A stretch of 47,849 nt of DNA, taken from positions 1-47,849 of the forward strand of contig RPFO01001156.1 in NCBI GenBank assembly GCA_009746045.1, read 5' to 3'. The notes below the pieces were generated by a model. It was not told the DNA's origin, made no database searches, and was given only the letters and a program-made list of their open reading frames with translations. The DNA comes from Mesostigma viride. Taxonomy: Eukaryota; Streptophyta; Mesostigmatophyceae; Mesostigmatales; Mesostigmataceae. The translations under genes and the position numbers were made by a program. Shown here one piece after another: positions 13,806 through 24,914 of this stretch (positions are counted from its first letter, which is position 1; every line of letters starts with the position of its first letter).

Positions 13806-14273
13806 TTACAGCAGAAAAGCTTCCTCCGGGTGAGGCACCTGACTGGATCCAACACCCATTCCTTGGCTTGACAACGTGGCCATGACAGCATCGTGAATCT
13901 GCTTCGCCAACGCCCACACATCAGGACCCGTGCCCTGCACCGCCATGGCCACAGGATGCACCGCTGCAATCGATGCAGCATTCACTGCCTGCGCCGCACC
14001 ATGTACTGCATGCACGAAAGCCAATCCTGGCTCGGTTATCATGGTCTTGCCCGATTCCAGCTGCTTCTTCTTCTTCGATGCAGTCATGCGCACTTTATAC
14101 CCCTTCCTCTCCAAGCACGCCTTCAGCACCTGGTTCGTGCGGTGCTGAATATGCTTCTGAAGGCGCGCCTTCTAAACACAAATTGTTGGCAATGTATGAT
14201 TCCCAAACGGCATGATAGGCACATAATCAGTCCCATTAATTGCTTTGCGGCAGTCAACAATGCACCAGAACAC
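13806..14273 (-). pseudogene. Host gene, 3' exon with one in-frame TAG
   Basis: The minus strand has a textbook acceptor (CCTTCTTTTTTCAACAG) directly before 14,273. From there one frame runs 156 codons to a stop at 13,806-13,808, interrupted only by a TAG at 14,172-14,174. The first part reads CIVDCRKAINGTDYVPIMPF; after the TAG it continues with ARLQKHIQHRTNQVLKACLE and a lysine cluster TASKKKK. The frame matches the phase-0 donor of the exon at 14,383-14,649. Either the TAG is a nonsense mutation, or an alternative acceptor (TTTGTGTTTAG, also phase 0) skips the first 34 codons. A BEN-type DNA-binding domain is a possibility from the general pattern only; this is not established. Confidence 0.55.
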
Positions 14274-14382
14274 CTGTTGAAAAAAGAAGGTTATGCACGC
14301 TAGCGATTACCCGCGGCAAGAAGCAATCAACACGCCTAGCTAACAACTGCAACCACAATGTAATTCATGACGGGCCACTCAC

Positions 14383-14649
14383 CGCTAGCCTGCTCTCCTG
14401 CTTCAATGTCTCCCCATTCTCAAGGCCTCCATTGTAAACCTCTCCGTCTTCACCATCGTCACCGTCTTCCTCTTCCTCCACCCCGACGTATCCGTGCTTC
14501 CTTTTCCTAAGATACCTAGGGTTGTTCAAGTCGTATGTGCGGCGTTGGCACACTTCCAACAAAATTTTGGCCGCCTCTACCCATGACCATTTATTCGTAC
14601 TATCATAACATATCCAGGCGTTTGAAAAATCATTCCCTCGTTCGAATTT
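14383..14649 (-). CDS. Host gene, internal exon
   Basis: An open stretch of 89 codons between an acceptor-like CCCAGGGGTAG (ending at 14,650) and a consensus donor GCG|GTGAGT (intron starts at 14,382). It begins with KFERGNDFSNAWICYDSTNK, continues with WSWVEAAKILLEVCQRRTYD and a basic NPRYLRKRKHG, then an acidic EEEEDGDDGEDGE tract. Phase 0 at the donor joins cleanly to the next exon. A possible upstream exon (about 14,875-14,965; GLFDEEKARLLAENAK then an in-frame TAG) suggests a coiled-coil N-terminal part. The protein family was not recognised. Confidence 0.6.
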
Positions 14650-14965
14650 CTACCCCTGGGCGTCCATGACGAGGCAGTCACGACGGGACGCAGATGCACA
14701 AAAATAAAACAAAGCGACATCCCTTCAATCATTTACCAAAAAACAGAATACGCGCAGAACTTGGATTTCAACACCACGCACCCATTACCAGCGAGCACGG
14801 CTGGCCTGCAACCGCCATGATTTCATAACCAAAAGCCAGGGCCCACACTCCATCCCGTTACCTCATCTTCCACGCACGGCTTCCGCTGCTTCCCTCTGCT
14901 ATTTCGCATTCTCCGCCAGCAACCTCGCCTTCTCCTCGTCGAACAATCCACTATAAGAATGAAAT

Positions 14966-15199
14966 CCCCTCTATTGGACGCCATTCAGACGAACTTTGCT
15001 AGCGTCTTTTCACCGGCCCCAGCACACATAATCTATAGCCGCTTACTGGCAACGGCCGACAACGACAACTGCTGAACAGGCGACAAAGGCTGATAACTAC
15101 ATTTTTATATTTCGCTGCATTTGCTAATAGACACGCACGTTCTCCCACTTCACCATTACAATATATCATTATCCATCTGGCCGTGGACAGGCAAAGACC
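14966..15199. other. Flank of the viral element
   Basis: No supported gene. The boundary between host sequence and the virus-like element lies somewhere around 15,190-15,240; the outermost base could not be fixed because the terminal repeats are diverged. Confidence 0.4.
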
Positions 15200-15497
15200 C
15201 ACTTAGTAACTTACTAAAACATAATCTTACAGCATCGGATCACTGGCACCTAATTTACCGGTGGTAACTTCTCAACTAAGATCCGTCGCGGTAATCTCCC
15301 GTGTCGGTACAGTACTACGAAAGATACGTCGTGGTAACGTTACTTTTACTTACGGCTAGTAAATTTACTACCTATCCACTCGACGTTGTAATTATTACCG
15401 CCTTGGATCTCAGGCGTGGGATCGTGCGTGGTAAGATTACCGCGTGGTAATTTACGCCTCGGATCCTTTTTACCACCCTCGGACGAAAAGTATAGTG
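15200..15497. repeat. Left terminal inverted repeat of viral element
   Basis: The inner ~65 bases (GTGGTAATTTACGCCTCGGA...ACCACCCTCGGACGAAAAG, ending in TATAGTG at 15,497) match the reverse complement of 39,943-40,005 with a few mismatches. Outward, both ends keep a rhythm of TTAC/TAAT words about 15 bases apart, but the left copy is much more diverged. The last ~40 codons of the fibre-like gene run into it. Confidence 0.8.
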
Positions 15498-16133
15498 TAT
15501 CGTATGAGATATACGCCTAGTTTCGCGGATATCTTCATACAGGGCTACGTCCAGCCCATGATTGCCGCCGATCGACGCCAGGCTTGAACCATAGTAATAG
15601 CTCATGGAAGAAGCAAATAAAAGCGGGCTCGGGCCAGATATGGTTGGATCTAATACTTGGAACGTCACGGTGGCCAAATGGACCATACCAGTAACTGGCA
15701 GATCAATCAATGAAACATGATCGCAGGTTACATCTACGTATGATAGGGACTTTGAAATCGTACTTGTTGAGAACCCTCCAATCCAGGCTTCTCCAACGAC
15801 GACGTTGATGAGAGACGGATCGTTGCTTAACTTGCTGTTTGAAAATCCCAGTCTCACATAAAACTTCCTCACCGACTGACGAGCTGGTAGAATCCCATAT
15901 ATTTTGGCAGTATATTCGTTCATTTGCACGCCGTATTGAACATCTGGACACTTAACAACCGTACGTATGACACTCTCATTCGTAAGTGTTAGCTCCTTGA
16001 ACCAAGTATCCGCCACACCTGGTACGAGTTTTGTGACGCTATATTTGCCAAAAATGCTACAATTCCTCGACGAGGTGGACCTGTGACGCAACTCCAACAC
16101 GTCTCCAACGGCCGTGTACGCTCCGGAAGGATT
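15372..16133 (-). pseudogene. Viral fibre-like surface protein, 3' part (cut off by LTR element)
   Basis: An open minus-strand frame from the target duplication at 16,129-16,133 down to a TAG at 15,372. It continues, in the same reading frame, the gene piece that stops at 24,910-24,914 on the other side of the retrotransposon, so this is the C-terminal quarter of one protein. The sequence is beta-strand-like, rich in Ser/Thr/Val (for example FYVRLGFSNSKLSNDPSLIN and TVTFQVLDPTISGPSPLLF). The final ~40 residues are translated terminal inverted repeat, so the native stop may have lain nearby. No known domain was recognised; the structural role is inferred from composition and from the N-terminal coiled coil in the other piece. 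Confidence 0.7.
16129..16133. repeat. Target site duplication, left
   Basis: GGATT directly precedes the LTR start TGTTACGT; the same five bases follow the right LTR at 24,910-24,914. Confidence 0.95.
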
Positions 16134-16805
16134 TGTTACGTCCCGGCCCTTTTGGACGGACGTAACAATGGAATAAATTATGTAGTTTGACTTGTTGTCA
16201 TGGTCCGTAGGACTTTGGGACTCATTTCGGGACTTAATTTGGGAATTGTCCCTTGGTCAGGACTTTTGTATGGAACTATGACAGTTTGTGTGATTCGGAC
16301 CAGTTATTTTGGGCCTAGGTTGTTGTATGCGTGTATCTTCTAGGGGCCGGTGCAGTCGCGCCGCGCTGCGTACTTTATAGCTAGTTGAGATATTGTACTC
16401 ATGCGTGGATTCTGTAGGCGAGGGTCGATGTCGACCCGAGGATCTTGTGTGGACTGCATGCTTTGGAAGGTCGGCGCCATGTCGGCGCCCCTTGCCAGCG
16501 TAGTGGCAGACCTAGGTGAAATTGGTCCGAGGACGAGAGTCTCGTCCTCTTGGTTTGATGAATGATAAGTGCGAATACGCCTACACATTAAACCTCAGTG
16601 GGGCAACTATCCATTTGTAATTGGTACTGCTAGCCATTATAAGTGTGTATTAATTAGCTTGGCATCAAGTCGCGGTGCCAGATATCTCACGACCCCAGTC
16701 GTGAAGCGCAATCTGCATTAGGCCACCTTGAATCTTCCTAATTCCGGCATGGTAGATCTTTCGCTACGTAGCTCAGGCTAGGAGTGTCTGGGCTGGGACG
16801 TAACA
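16134..16805 (+). repeat. 5' LTR
   Basis: 672 bases, TGTTACGTCCCGG...GGGACGTAACA; the ends form an inverted TGTTACGTCCC/GGGACGTAACA. It differs from the 3' LTR at only three positions (near 16,232, 16,536 and 16,626). The 82-codon minus-strand frame inside each LTR is not regarded as a gene. Confidence 0.97.
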
Positions 16806-16806
16806 C

Positions 16807-16819
16807 TGGTTATCGGAGG
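16807..16819 (+). promoter_or_regulatory. Primer binding site (tRNA-iMet-like)
   Basis: TGGTTATCGGAGG begins one base after the 5' LTR. It resembles the TGGTATCAGAGC-type sites complementary to the 3' end of initiator methionine tRNA used by many Ty1/copia and Ty3/gypsy elements. Confidence 0.7.
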
Positions 16820-17478
16820 AAAATGTTGCCGGCAAGGTTAGCTAACTCTCGCGGAGAGAGCTAGTGTAGCCAGTTAGGAAACCAGGGCGGTGCTTGGCGT
16901 AGATAGAGGTTCCGGAATTCAACGATTGCTGACAGGTCGGCGGCCAGCCCGTAAAGGGATTCAACGACGACCTAGGCAGCAAGCGGCCAGTCCGGGATAC
17001 TCGGCGGGGCTAGCAATAGTCCTGTGGTGAGGTGCTGTCAACGATAGCGCTCATCTCTCCTGTTTTCAACGACATCCAGTGGCGGCCAGGGCTTGCCTTC
17101 AACGACACCGGGTGGCGGCCAGCTCAGGAGGGATTTACGTCATCGACGATGGTACGTCCCCTAGTTAGGATTCTTTCTTTGCAAGCTATGCCTGTGGAAG
17201 GCTAGCTGGCGTGCTCGCTTTCTCTCCGGGTCCGCACGCGTAGGGGGTTCTTGTTATACGTTGTGCCTCCATAGGTTGTGAATGTCGTTGGTGCGAATGG
17301 AAGTTGCGGATGACGACCAAATGTTCATTGTTTGACCTGTCGTGGGGGTGGATACCGTCTGGCTGTTGCCGACTGTGTTGACGGTGTCTACCTCCTTGTA
17401 CTTATTGTATAGCCCTCTGCCGCAGAAGGCTGGGGCGTGTGCTGTGCTAGACTCCGTGCTCTTTCCTCGTTTGTTAAA
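16820..17478. other. Leader region of LTR element
   Basis: Non-coding leader between primer site and first frames. It contains several variants of TTCAACGAC(G/A)(A/C)C..GGCGGCCAG (about 16,918-17,120), a short degenerate tandem repeat. This could act in packaging, but nothing in the sequence proves it. Confidence 0.45.
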
Positions 17479-17786
17479 GGTCACTGCATTTAGAGGTAGC
17501 CTGGGATTCCCCTTTTCCTTCTTGCAAGCTTCTGCTAGCCTATAATGCATTACGTCCCTACAGGGCATGTGAGGAATACATTAAGGATAAGGGCTCTATT
17601 GCCAGGTGGAAGGGGTTTGATAACATTACAGATGCAGATAGGTTTGTTAGGGAACACATGCCATTGCCTGAGGGGATGCACACCACTCATGAATGCTCCA
17701 AGCCACCCATGATCAGCAGTCAGGGGGAGGGGACAGCAGTTACAGTTACCTTCTCTCAGTTGACCATTGGCCCTAGCAGACAATAG
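17479..17786 (+). CDS. Possible leader ORF upstream of gag
   Basis: An open frame of about 102 codons (first ATG late, at MPLPEGMHTT) ending at TAG 17,784-17,786. It reads like coding sequence (RACEEYIKDKGSIARWKGFD, ITDADRFVREHMPLPEG). It lacks an early ATG, so it may be a captured exon fragment or a decayed frame. Function is unknown. Confidence 0.3.
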
Positions 17787-17919
17787 AGGGGATTATTACT
17801 AGGGAGTAGTACTAGGTCCTACATATATAAGATCTATAGCACGTGGTTGCCCTCTCTCCCTCTCTCTCTTTCTTTCTGGGGAGGTGTTGCCTGCTGTGTA
17901 AGGTATCGGTACGAGCACC

Positions 17920-18175
17920 ATGCCACGAAAACGGAGAGAACCTGTCCTCAGCGAGATAGAACAGGTAGACAACCACGAGCAAGGTATAGAGGTGGTAGAG
18001 GTACCACCGCACGTCCAAGTAGGGACAGGTACAGGTGAGGTCATGGAGAGACCTGCGGAAGGCTCCCCAGGATTCAGAGACCAGGGCCGCAGAGATTCAT
18101 CAGATGGTGACAGTCCAGACTCCAGGTTGGAACAACGGGGGGAAGGGCGCAGCCAGGAGATGCTCCAGGGGGGTT

Positions 18176-18209
<34 letters not shown>

Positions 18210-19897
18210 GCAGCGGCAGCAGCAGCATCGGCAGCAGCAGCAGCAGCAGCAACTATCGCAGCAGCAACCGCAGCAACAGCAGCAACGACCACAGTGGCCG
18301 CCGCGGTATCCTGAGCAGACAGGGCACGAGAATGAAAACACGCAGTACTACCGTTATCATGCTCTGCCAGCCACGGAGCGACCATCGCAGCCCTGGGCTG
18401 GGCGCGGCCGCTCCATGGGACCTCCGCCGGCCACAACACACCGGGGCAGGCGTCGAGTGTCCTTTGGCAGTGCTTCCCTACTACCCATGGTGTTGTGGAA
18501 CTCTGAGGATGACGGTGAGGACACCGGGGCAGATGGCGAATTCGGCGATTTGGAGGGGGCCGTGGAGGATATCGAGGAACCAGGGGCACAGGACCCGCCC
18601 TTTGGAGCTCATAGGCCACGGGCCTGGCTAGGGGGTGACAGAAGCAGCGCCACCGCACACGACGAGGGGACTCAGACAACCGTCCAGCGACACGTCCCCC
18701 AACCGCAGCGACCTCGGGCGCAGGACAGCAGCATGGTCCACTCGCCTGCGGTCGTCAGCAACCTGAATTTCAGCAGAGTGGCCTTGGAGGACCCGGGGTA
18801 TGAACACCCCTCGTCGGTACAGGTGCGGCGGACGCACGGCACGCCGACCAGATCCGGATCTCTCCCCCGGTCGCAGCCCCCAGCCTTCGGCTCCATCGCC
18901 TACCGGGAGGTCGGTGGGCCCAAGCCTAATACGGTGAAGGCCCCACCGTTGCCCACGTTCAAGAATGTTCCCAAGCTGCACGCGGACATGAAACCGCGGG
19001 AGATTGACGAATGGGGGCGCATGTGGCAACAGCAGTATACCGTTTGGCGCAATCACTACAGCTGGGAGCTTGCCACCTGTGATCTGATCCCGCTCGTGGT
19101 CAACACCTGCATGGACCCCGCGGTGGTGAGCATCTTGAACTGTGAGAGCATCGCATCCCAGTCGTACCCGCAAACCGTGGAGGAGTTGATGGACGGGTGC
19201 GCCGCAAGTTGGTACCCCCAGACGCGGAGATCCACGAGCGACTCGCCTTCGGCAAGCTGCGCCAGGGGACCACCGTATCGCGAGTTCTGTCCAAGTTTGA
19301 GTCCAGCGCCGCCTACCTGACCGACATGACCTGGTACGAGTACAAGATCAGATTCATTGAGGCACTCAGCCCGAGCTGCAGGACGAGGTACTGAAGCACT
19401 ACGCTGAGGTCCTTGGGAGGAGTGGGACATCTTGAATATCCAGAGTATCTTCTGCAGGTGGCCGACGTCGTGGCTCGCGGGCGCGCACCATCGGTGCGTC
19501 GTTTCTACCGATCAGGTCCCCCGCACGACGGCGAGGAGAACGAGACTCCCCCGATGACCTGGAGGACGGGAACGCTGACCATGGCCTCAACGCCATCGAC
19601 GCGAGTAAAGCCCGTTGCTTCATGTGCTTTGAGGTGGGTCACCTCAGGCGCGACTGCCCCAAACTCCGTAGCAGGCACGCTGGACGTGGCACGGGGGAGA
19701 CCGAGCCCAGGTTTTCAGGCCCGGCGTTCGGCAGTCGCCCGGACTCCTCCGGCCCAAGGGAAAGCCCCGCAACGCGGACGAGCGGGCGCCAGCAGGCCCG
19801 GCAGTTCACGACTCAGCACCAGCAGCCGCGGCCGCCAGCGATGAGTTCTACCAAGGGCGTGCTGCGCGCGGTCAATGAGATCGAGGCTCACGACTAG
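17920..19897 (+). pseudogene. Gag-like protein of LTR element, frameshifted
   Basis: Starts at ATG 17,920 in a good context (ACCATGC) with 466 codons before the first stop. The N-terminal half is low-complexity with a glutamine tract from CAG repeats (18,180-18,290). About residues 335-430 resemble a retrotransposon Gag core (MKPREIDEWGRMWQQQYTVW, then a cysteine/leucine-rich helical stretch). Coding continues in another frame from about 19,190 (EIHERLAFGKLRQG, AAYLTDMTWYEYKIRFIEAL) and again further on, so at least three indels are present. A perfect CX2CX4HX4C zinc knuckle (CFMCFEVGHLRRDC) lies at 19,616-19,657. Gag would coat the element RNA. Confidence 0.8.
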
Positions 19898-20050
19898 CCT
19901 CCGGACAGCGTGCGACCTTTGAGTCACCAGCAGTGGCCGGTTACGAGTTTGCCGCTGGGAAGTATACTATAAATATATTATTATATAGTATATTTAACTA
20001 ATAATTATATTTTTATAATATGTTCATTCCGGTGCGCTTTTCCAGTCCTA

Positions 20051-20350
20051 GTGGCTGGCCACCTTAGCCATTCTGAGAATGCCCACCTGTGTAGGGCAAG
20101 GGGGGGGTGTCTGTTTTGCCCCACATCTGTACCAAATACCAAGGGTGCATTGGTCCTGCACAGTAGCAGGTCACCCTGTTATCATGATGTCAGTAGTACG
20201 AAGGGTGCATTGGTCCTGCACAGTAGCAGGTCACCCTGTTATCATGCTATCAGCAGTAAGGGGGGTGTTTGGAATCATACACTGACCCCATGCATAGACG
20301 CCGTTGGCGGTAATGGGAAATTACTATTAGGCGTCTAGCACTAGTGGTTT
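20051..20350. repeat. 60-bp tandem duplication inside LTR element
   Basis: GGGTGCATTGGTCCTGCACA through GTTATCATG occurs twice with a 60-base period (about 20,143 and 20,203). Shortly after, ACCGTTGGCGGTAATGGGA-type words repeat at 20,300 and 20,360. Confidence 0.75.
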
Positions 20351-20432
20351 TATATAGGGTACCGTTGGCGGTAATGGGATATTTTATATATGAGAATGTA
20401 ATAATATATTCAGACACGGCCAACCAACCGTC

Positions 20433-20755
20433 ATGGATGTCAAGTTTTTGGTCGACACAGGCGCTTCCATGTCCTTCATCAACGCGGCACTGGTGCGCCG
20501 GCTGGGCCTGACGCAGCCCCCACACCGGACGGCCGTGCATCTGACCCACTCGGATGGTCGCCAACACCAATCGCCCGGTCTGGCAGATATCAAAGGTGTG
20601 CTGCAAGGCACCCCGTTCGACCTGGCTGCGACCATCGCACCGCTGGGCGCAGCGGACATCATCATTGGGCTCGACTTTGGACGCGCAGGATGTGGACATT
20701 CGCGTGCGCCGGCGAGTGGTTGGTTTCCGATGGTTCCTTTTGGTGCCCTGACAGC
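20433..20755 (+). pseudogene. Retropepsin-like aspartic protease of LTR element
   Basis: KFLVDTGASMSFINAALVRR carries the catalytic DTG(A/S) motif. The flap-distal motif IIIGLDF (about 20,660-20,680) corresponds to the ILG motif near the C-terminus of retropepsins. After LDF the natural continuation (LDAQDVDIRVRRRVV) is in a different frame, so one indel lies at about 20,676. Such proteases process Gag and Pol. No pol domain follows. Confidence 0.8.
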
Positions 20756-20900
20756 GAGTATAGGGCACATAGCATTACACACGAGCGCCCGGCGGTCCAG
20801 CATCCTTGACTCCTTGGCAGTAATTGGACGATCGCGTGGACGCGTCGTCCCCGGGGGAAGGGGAGGGGTCGCAGAGCGTATGAAACCAGATGGCTACTAA

Positions 20901-23900
20901 TAATACCATATACTTCTTTACTATACCTACCTTTTATATACTAAGTACTTGTACTGGTCCACTACACTTCTTTATGATACCATACTCTTCTTAATTATAT
21001 CTAGCTCCTGTATGATCGGCACGGTTCGGCTTTGGATCGAGCCGGCCATCTATGTAGGAATCCACCGCAGCCGCGCGTGGATCCGACGACCCTTCTACTG
21101 CCATGCCAGGGATCGATGCGCAGCCGCGCGTGGATCCGACGACCCTTCTACTGCCATGCCAGGGATCGATGCGCCAGTGTGCGGATATTATATATTTTCG
21201 ATATTCTCTATTTTCTATATAATATATTTTCTCCATGATATATTCTCTATGGGATAATCTGCAGTTGGCGGTGGGCTTGAACGGGTCGTCCCGAAGAGGA
21301 CCACGTCAGGCACTCAGCACCGCATGTGCACATGGTCCTGGCCTTTTGGACATGGGCTCACCGGATGCTTGATGATTCTACTACTAAGGCGTCCGTACCG
21401 AGGCATCTCCGCGTGGGATGCCGGATTCGGCAGCGAGTGCCAGCGACCCCAGGCTACGGCCTGACTGCACGTCGCGTCCCGCGTGACCAACGGACGCGGA
21501 GTCCCATGGCATGCGGCCAAGTATTATTATAGGGAGCCTTCCGGCTGGCGGCTATGAGTCACGGCTCCCTGACTTCCTAGCGCGTGAGGGACGTGCTTGG
21601 CTTCTCGTGCACCTGCACGTGATTAATTTCACTAGTGCGGCACGGTGCATGGAGACGGCACGGTGCATGGAGGCTGTTGCAACCCCGATGCGACTGGGCG
21701 ATCAGGCAGGGCGGAGCCTGTACTGAATCGTGGTCGGCCGGCAAACAGATGTACAGCACCTTGTTGAATTGTCGGTAGCCAACCAATTGGCTACCCCGGC
21801 ATTGAGTCGACGCCTAGCTGGGTCAGGGCACTCCTGGGCTCGAGTAACCGTGCATGCAGGGCGCGCCCGCGTCCGCCGCGACTGTCGGGAGTAAGGGCCC
21901 CCGGGGCTGCAAGCATATGCGGGCACGGTGCAGTTGCATGGCGACAGCACGTACTGCCGGCAGTAGTGGTGGATGACCCAGCCGGTCGTGGTTGCACTGG
22001 TTGCGCTGGTGCCGGTCGTGGTTGCATCAGAAGCAGGTGGCGGTGTCCGGTCATTGTCTCACCGCCTCAACAGTGCGCGTGCATGGTGCCGATGCCACAT
22101 GATGTGGCGCTGTCGCCCCGCAGACTGCCGGTGTCCGAGTAACACCCGGTATCACTGCATAGGGCCGGTACATCCGCTCTGAGCGGACCCGGCGCTGACG
22201 CGCGCTGAGCCATGGCAGAGCACTGAGGTACATGGGACGTGCGGGATCTGGCCGTCGAGGGCGAGTCACGGGGACTGTAGTAACGGCGACCCGAGACTGA
22301 GAGGCAGGCAGGATCGAGCTGCTGGAGTCTGAGCACCTAGTCACTGCCCGCGACCCTGTGCATGGCTACCATCGCGCAGTGTTCGCGTCCCTCCTGTGGG
22401 CTGAGCCCGGTAGGGAGTTGTTCCTTGCACCACTGGTGGAGGCCGATCGAGCGTGATTTGCAAGTGGCTCGTGTCCGCGCGCCTACGAGGTTGCATGGAT
22501 GAGGGACTCAGAGCAGGGCGTTCCATGTGCATGGCGGGCGGGCTGTGTGGGCTTCAAAACGTACTCTACCCCATGGCCATGCACTGGTACAGGGGTGGTG
22601 AGAGGCCTTCAAGCTTCGAGTGGGGGATGTGGCGATGCGCGGTGGGGACTGCATACATAGGGGCGTGTTTCTGTTGCGGGAATGGGGATCCTGGGCAAGA
22701 CAGTCAAGCGGGGTGGACAGGCGGTGATCGGTCGTGCGCGGCATTGACCCCGGTCCACGATCGCTGTATGTGCTTGAGCACCTGGGGCTGGGCGCGATCG
22801 AGCCCGAGGAGCTCTTGTTGGGGACTGCGGGGTTGCTTCGGCCCTACTCATGAGCAGCACGGTGTCTCGCAGGGGCAACGTTACTGATACGGCAGTTCCT
22901 GCAAGGCGTGTCACTCCCCGACCTGCCCATTGCATTATATAAGTGCGGGCATTGCGGGCGCTATGCAGTCCACGTCGGCGGCCTCGAGCATCACATGCTT
23001 ATGGGCCTACGCAAACATCAACCGTGCTCTTGCTGTGCAAGTGTCACGGAGGGTGTGACTGCGAGCTGAGGAGTTTTCCCCCGCTTGCGGTGGAGTTCAG
23101 GCACATTGGCAGTAAGGAATGCGGGGACCGGCGACTGCTCCGGTCTATGCACGTCGGCCGGAGTGGTGTTGTGCCTAAACTACTGCAGCTTCGTGGAGGA
23201 GTTGGCAGGGCGCACTCCAGTGGACACGCTGGGGCCCTGCTAGTTTTGGGCACTTAACGTGCCATATTATCCAAGTTTCCGGTGTTGATCGACTTTGCCT
23301 GTTTCCTGCGCTGGATAGAGACGGCGGGGCGCACTCTAGTGGACACACTAGGGCCTTGAGGGCACCTGCATGCGTTCGCAGGTGCAGGGGAGGCGCACTC
23401 TAGCGGCCACGCTAGGGCTTCCCCCGCTATACAGCCACTCCAGCGGCGGCCAGGACGGCCACGTTGCATGGTCGGTTGGCTCACGGCGCGCCTGTATTTG
23501 AGAGGACGCGTACAGCTGTCGGTAGTGAGGCGATGGATCAGATTCTTCTGGTGCACGCCCTCGCTTCTGAGCATGGGCCTGCACTGCATGCTGTGCCTCA
23601 CCGTCGTCGACGCTAGTAGTACTCTTAATCGTCATGTGATTACGCGCATCAGTCGCGCTGTAAGGCTGGGTTTCGGCTGGACGGGATACATGACTGGCCA
23701 CCTCGTCGGCCGGATCATCAAGTTGTATGCATGAAAAATATTCCCTCCTGCTGACAGTCCCGATTGGCTATATAAAGAGTTGCCCTTGCGTGGCAAGTCT
23801 GGGGGGACCTGGTTTCACTGGCCCGTTGGTGCACAAGGGCTGGGACATAGTACCCCTATGGTCAACATTTCATCAAGTTTGAGGCTGCTCAGGACCTCAG

Positions 23901-24224
23901 GACTGGTTGCGCGGGATTACATGGACTGTGCATTATTATGTGGATGGGATAGGGCACGCGGTGGCGCCCCCTAAGATGGTTCCAGTGGATCGGCGCGTCA
24001 ACAACGGCGGTCGCTGAGATGGTTGTGAGAGTTTTATGACGGATAGTGGAATTATCCTGTCATCCTGTTTCATGCTACTACGTCAGGGTTGGTCCTGTGT
24101 ATCAACCTCTAGAGGAATTGGTATTACTAACCCGCGGGTGAACCGGGGTTGGGACATAGTACTCTTATAGTAGCTTACTTGTTTCCTTTCTATCTCTTGT
24201 ACGGTAGGGACTACCGACCCCCGT
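20901..24224. other. Non-coding 3' interior of LTR element
   Basis: 3.3 kb without a frame longer than about 145 codons and without any reverse transcriptase, RNase H or integrase motif that I could see. It contains a 53-base tandem duplication (21,068-21,173, CAGCCGCGCGTGGATCCGAC) and several GCGCACTC(T/C)AG(T/C)GG words at 23,205-23,420. It may be captured host DNA or a fully eroded pol. Confidence 0.6.
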
Positions 24225-24237
24225 GGGGGGGGAGGAG
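24225..24237 (+). promoter_or_regulatory. Polypurine tract
   Basis: GGGGGGGGAGGAG ends directly before the 3' LTR (TGTTACG at 24,238), the expected place of the plus-strand primer in LTR retrotransposons. Confidence 0.9.
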
Positions 24238-24909
24238 TGTTACGTCCCGGCCCTTTTGGACGGACGTAACAATGGAATAAATTATGTAGTTTGACTTGTT
24301 GTCATGGTCCGTAGGACTTTGGGACTCATTTCGGGAGTTAATTTGGGAATTGTCCCTTGGTCAGGACTTTTGTATGGAACTATGACAGTTTGTGTGATTC
24401 GGACCAGTTATTTTGGGCCTAGGTTGTTGTATGCGTGTATCTTCTAGGGGCCGGTGCAGTCGCGCCGCGCTGCGTACTTTATAGCTAGTTGAGATATTGT
24501 ACTCATGCGTGGATTCTGTAGGCGAGGGTCGATGTCGACCCGAGGATCTTGTGTGGACTGCATGCTTTGGAAGGTCGGCGCCATGTCGGCGCCCCTTGCC
24601 AGCGTAGTGGCAGACCTAGGTGAAATTGGTCCGAGGACAAGAGTCTCGTCCTCTTGGTTTGATGAATGATAAGTGCGAATACGCCTACACATTAAACCTC
24701 AGTGGGGCAACTATCCATTTGTAATTGGTATTGCTAGCCATTATAAGTGTGTATTAATTAGCTTGGCATCAAGTCGCGGTGCCAGATATCTCACGACCCC
24801 AGTCGTGAAGCGCAATCTGCATTAGGCCACCTTGAATCTTCCTAATTCCGGCATGGTAGATCTTTCGCTACGTAGCTCAGGCTAGGAGTGTCTGGGCTGG
24901 GACGTAACA
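24238..24909 (+). repeat. 3' LTR
   Basis: 672 bases, same ends as the 5' LTR; only three differences were seen between the two. Confidence 0.97.
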
Positions 24910-24914
24910 GGATT
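24910..24914. repeat. Target site duplication, right
   Basis: GGATT, identical to 16,129-16,133. On the viral gene's strand both copies begin on a codon boundary. Confidence 0.95.

Larger units (their letters stand above)
16134..24909 (+). mobile_element. LTR retrotransposon (Gag + protease, no RT recognised), 8.78 kb
   Basis: Two 672-bp LTRs differing at three positions by eye, 5-bp target duplication, a primer binding site, a purine-rich tract, a gag frame with CCHC knuckle and an aspartic protease. The 3.3 kb after the protease holds no recognisable reverse transcriptase, RNase H or integrase. The element therefore resembles gag-bearing non-autonomous elements (TR-GAG type), or has lost pol. 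Near-identical LTRs indicate a recent insertion. It sits inside the viral fibre-like gene. Confidence 0.95.

Noticed and set aside
14172-14965. Reassigned TAG codon in this organism
   Set aside because: Two in-frame TAGs in one damaged-looking gene are too little evidence; the ORF1-like gene ends at a TAG followed by further stops, as expected under the standard code.
16340-16588. 82-codon minus frame inside each LTR
   Set aside because: Present in both LTRs only because they are identical; no domain and no promoter logic.
18074-18679. Minus frame with poly-alanine and a poly-cysteine frame opposite gag
   Set aside because: They are antisense reading of the CAG (glutamine) tract in gag.
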